Notes under the pieces: generated by a model
What the model saw: the letters and a program-made list of their open reading frames with translations, nothing else
The model's database searches: none
Told to the model about the DNA's origin: nothing
Position numbers and translations under genes: made by a program
In this document: piece by piece, positions 60,238 through 64,000 of the stretch
Numbering within the stretch: position 1 is the first letter of the stretch
Layout of the letters: the number at the start of each line of letters is the position of its first letter
Source of the DNA: Streptomyces sp. R302
GTDB lineage: Bacteria > Actinomycetota > Actinomycetes > Streptomycetales > Streptomycetaceae
Reading direction: 5' to 3'
Assembly (NCBI RefSeq): GCF_012927245.1
Contig: NZ_JABBGE010000005.1
Span: 248,001-312,000, forward strand
Length of the DNA: 64,000 nucleotides

Positions 60238-62438
60238 CGGGCCGCCGCCGTCGCCGGACCGCCGGCGAGCGTCACCGGTACCCCGGCGGCGAGGGACGCC
60301 GGTACGGCGAGCGTGGCCGCCGTCGTGGCGACCAGGGACTCCAGCGGCACCGGCATCGGACCGCCGGTCCGCACGGCCTTGACGAACGCGGCCAGTTCGG
60401 CCGACTGCCCCTTGTCCCGCGCCTTCGGCAGCCGCGAACTCACCCACCGCCTGCGGCCGTCGTACACCGAGGCGCGGACGAAGTCGTCGAACCGCAGCAC
60501 CCTGCCGTCCGCGACCAGGTCCACCGTCTCCTTCGGGAAGCCGGGCGCGCCGCCAGTGACGTAGCTCAGGGTCGCGGTGGAGCCGTCCGGGTAGCCGAGC
60601 ACCACCTGGAGGTCGTCGTGGCCGGGCGGGGCGACCGCGTACACCGACACCGGGTCGGCGCCGAGCAGCCGGCTCGCCGTGTCGATGAAGTGGCCGCCCT
60701 CGCCGGTGAACCGCGAGCCCTCGGAGCCCGCCCGGAGGTACCAGCTGCCGTGATCGAGCCGGCCCGCGTTCACGAGGTAGCGCAGACTCGCCGGGCCGGT
60801 CCGGACGCCGAACCGCTCCTGGGCCTCCCGCAGCAGCGGCGCGAACCGGCGGTTGAAGCCCACCTGGACCCGGTCGTTGCCGGACTCCGCCACGGCCGCC
60901 AGGACCCCGGCCAGCTCGTCCCCGGTGAGCGCCAGCGGCTTCTCCACGAACACCGCCTTCCCGGCGAGCAGCGCCCGCCGGGTGAGGTCGGCGTGCGAGC
61001 TGTGGCGGGTGACGACGAACACCGCGTCGACGGTCGGGTCGCCGAGGACGGCGTCCAGGTCGGTGGTGGCCCGGACGAAGCCGAACGTCCGCCGCGCGTT
61101 CGCCGCCGACAGCGCCGTCGTGGTGACGACCGCCGACAGCTCGACGCCCTCGCGTCCGGTCAGGTGCGGCAGCAGCATCGAGGACGCGTAGTTCCCCGCG
61201 CCGACGAACGCGAGCCGCACCGGCCGCCCCGCGACCCGGGCCGGCGCCCCGCCACCGCGCGGTACGGCGGGCACGGCCACCGCCGGTGCCCCGCCGTCCG
61301 CCTCCGCCGCCGGCCCCTCGGGGTACCGGAACAGCACCGCCACCGCCTTCAGGCCGCCGTCCTTCAGCCGCCCGTACGTCTCCACGGCGTCGTCGAAGTC
61401 GGCGACGTGGGACACCAGCGGCCCCACGTCGACCCGGCCCCGGGCGGCCAGGTCGAGGAAGCAGGCGAGGTTCCGCCGCTCGGTCCAGCGGACGTGGCCG
61501 ATCGGATAGTCGCGGCCCTCCAGCTCGTACTCGGGGTCGTAGCGCCCGGGGCCGTAACTCCGGGAGAACCGGACGTCGAGCTCCTTCTCGTAGTACGCGT
61601 TCCACGGCAGGTCCAGGCGGCACTTGCCGATGTCGACGACCCGGCCCCGGTCGCGGCACAGCCGGGCGGCCAGCTCCACCGGCTGGTTGCTGCTCCCGCC
61701 CGCCGCCAGGTACACCTGGTCCACGCCGTGCCCGGAGGTCAGCTCGGCGACCGCGTGCGCCACCGCCGCCGAGTCCGGGTCGCCGCAGGCCACCGCGCCG
61801 AGCCGCTCGGCGAGCGCGCACCGCTCCGGGTCGGGGTCGACGCCGACCACCCGGACGCCCGCCGCGGTCAGCAGCTGCGCGAGGAGCTGGCCGATCAGCC
61901 CGAGGCCGATGACCAGCGCCACCTCGCCGAGCCGCGGCTCGCCCTGGCGCAGGCCCTGGAGCGCGATCGAGCCGACGGTCCCGAAGGCCGCGTCGCGGGG
62001 CGCGAGACCGTCCGGCACGGGGGTGTAGAGGTTCTTCGGCACCCAGTTCACCTCGGCGTGCAGCGCGTGCTCGTTGCCCGCGCAGGCCACCAGGTCGCCG
62101 ACCTTCACGTCGTCGATCCCGGCGCCGACCTGCTCGACCACCCCGCACAGCGAGTAGCCCAGCGGCGTGTACGAGTCGAGCTTGCCCATCACCTTGCGGT
62201 AGGTGGCGGGCACCCCGTTGACGGCGACGCTCTGGACGACCTTCGCCACCTGGTCGGGCCGCGAACGGGCCTTGCCCACCATCGACATGCCGGCCTCGGA
62301 GACCTTCATCAGCTCGGTCCCGGTGGATATCAGCGAATAGGCGGTCCGTACGAGCACCCCGCCCGGCTTGCACCCGGGCACCGGCACGTCGAGCAGCGCC
62401 AGCTCGCCGCTCCTGTAGTTCTGCACGACTTGCTTCAC
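60234..62438 (-). CDS. bi-domain oxidoreductase: alcohol dehydrogenase fused to Gfo/Idh/MocA
   Basis: 734 aa. Residues 1-370 are a medium-chain dehydrogenase ('VIGLGLIGQLLAQLL' Rossmann, 'GDLVACAGNEHALHAEV') and 395-734 a Gfo/Idh/MocA dehydrogenase ('LAFVGAGNYASSMLLPHLTG' Rossmann, 'VFVEKPLALT' with the catalytic Lys). This fusion recurs in surface-polysaccharide loci with heparinase and asparagine synthetase and is thought to oxidise a sugar nucleotide at two positions. It overlaps the heparinase gene (ATGA) and follows asnB by 16 bp. Confidence 0.92.
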   Translation of the reverse strand: MKQVVQNYRSGELALLDVPVPGCKPGGVLVRTAYSLISTGTELMKVSEAGMSMVGKARSRPDQVAKVVQSVAVNGVPATYRKVMGKLDSYTPLGYSLCGVVEQVGAGIDDVKVGDLVACAGNEHALHAEVNWVPKNLYTPVPDGLAPRDAAFGTVGSIALQGLRQGEPRLGEVALVIGLGLIGQLLAQLLTAAGVRVVGVDPDPERCALAERLGAVACGDPDSAAVAHAVAELTSGHGVDQVYLAAGGSSNQPVELAARLCRDRGRVVDIGKCRLDLPWNAYYEKELDVRFSRSYGPGRYDPEYELEGRDYPIGHVRWTERRNLACFLDLAARGRVDVGPLVSHVADFDDAVETYGRLKDGGLKAVAVLFRYPEGPAAEADGGAPAVAVPAVPRGGGAPARVAGRPVRLAFVGAGNYASSMLLPHLTGREGVELSAVVTTTALSAANARRTFGFVRATTDLDAVLGDPTVDAVFVVTRHSSHADLTRRALLAGKAVFVEKPLALTGDELAGVLAAVAESGNDRVQVGFNRRFAPLLREAQERFGVRTGPASLRYLVNAGRLDHGSWYLRAGSEGSRFTGEGGHFIDTASRLLGADPVSVYAVAPPGHDDLQVVLGYPDGSTATLSYVTGGAPGFPKETVDLVADGRVLRFDDFVRASVYDGRRRWVSSRLPKARDKGQSAELAAFVKAVRTGGPMPVPLESLVATTAATLAVPASLAAGVPVTLAGGPATAAAR

Positions 62439-62454
62439 CGAAGTCCTCTTGTCT

Positions 62455-63999
62455 CTACGCAGTGAGGGAAGGGCCCTGGCCGGACGCGGAGGTCGCGCCG
62501 CGGTACCAGTACTCCAGGGTCAGGACGTGCCACAGGTGCTTGGAGTAGTCGTGGTGGCCGGCCGCGTCCTCGGCGACCAGCCGCCGCAGCGCGTCGCGCC
62601 GCAGCAGCCCGGAGCGGACCAGCTCGCCGTCGTGCACCACCTCGCGGACCAGCGGCGCGAGGTCCCGGCTCATCCACGCCCGCAGCGGGGCGCTGAACAG
62701 GCCCTTGGGCCGGTGGACGACCTCCCGGGGCAGGACCGAGGACGCCGCCTCCTTCAGGACGGCCTTGCCCCGCCGTCCGACGATCTTCCGGGAGCCGGGC
62801 ACGGCGAACGCCGCCCTGACCACCTCGACGTCCACGAACGGCACCCGCACCTCGGTCGACGCCGCCATGCTCGCCCGGTCCGTGTAGGCGAGGTTGAGGC
62901 CCGGCAGGAACATCCGGGCGTCGCCCAGGCACATCCGGTTGACGAAGTCGTCGAGGTCGTTGTCCCGGTAGACGTCCGCGTGCTCGGCCAGCACGTCGTC
63001 GACCGTCCCCGCCAGGTCCGGATCGACCAGGTCGAGCAGCTCGGCCCGGTCGTACATCGTGTAGCTGCGGCGGAACGCCGTCTCCTCCGGCAGCTCCGCG
63101 AAGGACAGGAACCGCTTCGCGAACCGCACCGACCGGTACCCCCGCCGGGCGGTCGCGACCGGAAGCCGGTCCACCACGCCGGACACGGCCCGCCGCAGCG
63201 GCCGGGGCACCCGCTGGTAGCGCAGCGCCACCAGATTGGCCAGGTGCTTGCGGTAGCCGGCGAACAGCTCGTCCGCGCCCATCCCCGACAGCAACACCTT
63301 GACCCCGGCCTCCCGGGCCGCCGAGCAGATCAGGAAGGTGTTGATCGCCGCCGGATCCCCGATCGGCTCGTCCAGGTGGTACGTCATCCGGGGCAGCAGC
63401 TCCAGGACGTCCGGGGCGATCTCGATCTCGTGCAGCTCGACCCCGAACCTTCCGGCCACCTGCCGTGCGTAGCGCAGGTCGTCCGGCATCGCCTCGAACC
63501 GGGCGTCCTCGGCGCGGAAGCCGATCGTGTAGGCGGAGATCCCCGGCCGGTCACGGGCGGCGAGCGCGGTCAGATAACTGGAGTCGAGACCGCCGGAGAG
63601 GAAGGTCGCCACCGGCACGTCGGAGAGCAGATGACGCCGGGTGGACTCCTCGACGACGGCCGCCAGGTCGGGGAGTTCGCCCGCGCGGGCCCGGTCCCGC
63701 CCCTCGGCGGCGACCTCCCGCAGGTCCCAGAACCGCCCGCGCTCCACCCGCCCGTCCGGCCGGCACCGCAGCCAGCTCCCCGGCGGCAGCTTCTCCGCCT
63801 CCCGGAACGCGCACCGCGAGTCCGGCACCCAGTAGTACAACAGCGAGGCCACCAGCGCCCCGTGGTCCACCTCCAGCGCCCCGCCGCTCACGGCCGCGAG
63901 CGCCTTCAGCTCCGACGCGAACACCAGCCCTTCGCCGCGCCGCAGCAGGAACAGCGGCTTGATGCCCAACTGGTCCCGCGCGAGCACCAGTTCACCGGT
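62455..63999 (-). CDS. asnB: asparagine synthetase (glutamine-hydrolysing), N-terminus outside window
   Basis: 515 codons are visible. The frame is open to the right edge, so the N-terminal glutaminase domain with the catalytic Cys2 is partly missing. The synthetase domain has 'ATFLSGGLDSSYLTALAARD' (ATP pyrophosphatase P-loop), 'LLSGMGADELFAGYRKH' and 'VPFVDVEVVRAAFAVPG'. In a polysaccharide operon AsnB-like enzymes amidate carboxyl groups of uronic acids or sugar precursors rather than making free asparagine. It is the first visible gene of the operon; the promoter lies outside. Confidence 0.92.
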   Translation of the reverse strand, partial: TGELVLARDQLGIKPLFLLRRGEGLVFASELKALAAVSGGALEVDHGALVASLLYYWVPDSRCAFREAEKLPPGSWLRCRPDGRVERGRFWDLREVAAEGRDRARAGELPDLAAVVEESTRRHLLSDVPVATFLSGGLDSSYLTALAARDRPGISAYTIGFRAEDARFEAMPDDLRYARQVAGRFGVELHEIEIAPDVLELLPRMTYHLDEPIGDPAAINTFLICSAAREAGVKVLLSGMGADELFAGYRKHLANLVALRYQRVPRPLRRAVSGVVDRLPVATARRGYRSVRFAKRFLSFAELPEETAFRRSYTMYDRAELLDLVDPDLAGTVDDVLAEHADVYRDNDLDDFVNRMCLGDARMFLPGLNLAYTDRASMAASTEVRVPFVDVEVVRAAFAVPGSRKIVGRRGKAVLKEAASSVLPREVVHRPKGLFSAPLRAWMSRDLAPLVREVVHDGELVRSGLLRRDALRRLVAEDAAGHHDYSKHLWHVLTLEYWYRGATSASGQGPSLTA

Positions 64000-64000
64000 G

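Noticed and set aside
1..64000. CRISPR arrays, insertion sequences, tRNA/rRNA genes, phage or integrase genes
   Set aside because: No regularly spaced repeats, transposase or integrase motifs, or tRNA-like cloverleaf were seen when reading both strands.

Overview
This window is a very GC-rich actinobacterial chromosome segment, almost certainly Streptomyces or a close relative. The evidence is GC-saturated third codon positions, many GTG starts, ATGA/GTGA stop-start overlaps, several promoters placed for leaderless transcripts, and the gene families present (GntR-TetR fusion regulator, actinobacterial HSP90 with a TPR partner, Tat-exported polysaccharide lyase, DUF998, SHOCT membrane protein). 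I see no rRNA, tRNA, CRISPR array, insertion sequence or phage.

Layout. 1-5.7 kb: the 3' end of an unrecognised gene, a (TGACGC)8 microsatellite on its stop codon, then an HSP90-family chaperone abutting a large TPR protein. 5.7-9.7 kb: small hypotheticals, and a GntR-TetR fusion regulator divergent from an FAD monooxygenase; two identical 15-bp palindromic sites lie between them exactly 80 bp apart. 9.7-14.9 kb: a VWA protein, a DUF998 membrane protein, a short second threonyl-tRNA synthetase preceded by a textbook-looking threonine attenuator, a lipoprotein without a normal start codon, and a GNAT enzyme. 14.9-15.7 kb: debris of an ABC permease and a response regulator. 15.7-34.7 kb: PL6 lyase, large HEAT-like proteins (one frameshifted at a G7 run), PEP-mutase-family enzyme, GNAT, DinB, a vanZ-response regulator-kinase operon, a small overlapping gene pair, a dihydrofolate-reductase-like protein, and a translationally coupled GH1 glucosidase plus MFS transporter.

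34.7-41.3 kb: a GntR/HutC regulator faces a five-gene operon. It encodes a lipoprotein binding protein, two permeases, an ATPase (phosphonate/2-aminoethylphosphonate-like importer) and a single protein fusing a HAD phosphatase to an endonuclease/exonuclease/phosphatase domain. The operon ends in a strong hairpin and looks like a system that imports a phosphorus compound and strips phosphate from it. 41.4-45.4 kb: a small secreted protein, a gene remnant, a beta-lactamase-fold hydrolase and MerR regulator pair around a dyad operator, a SHOCT protein and a PAP2 phosphatase.

45.4-64 kb: one run of fifteen minus-strand genes, nearly all overlapping by 1-4 bases, for making, modifying, polymerising and exporting a surface polysaccharide. 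Reading in the direction of transcription: asparagine synthetase (cut by the right edge), alcohol dehydrogenase/Gfo-Idh-MocA fusion, heparinase-like lyase, O-antigen-ligase/polymerase-like protein, GT4, sugar C-methyltransferase, sugar nucleotidyltransferase, PIG-L deacetylase, NAD-dependent epimerase, DUF4910 aminopeptidase-like protein, flippase, GT2, pyruvyltransferase, RmlC-type epimerase and class III aminotransferase. The gene set points to a branched, amidated or amino-sugar-bearing, pyruvylated glycan. Its dehydratase and initiating transferase are not in view.
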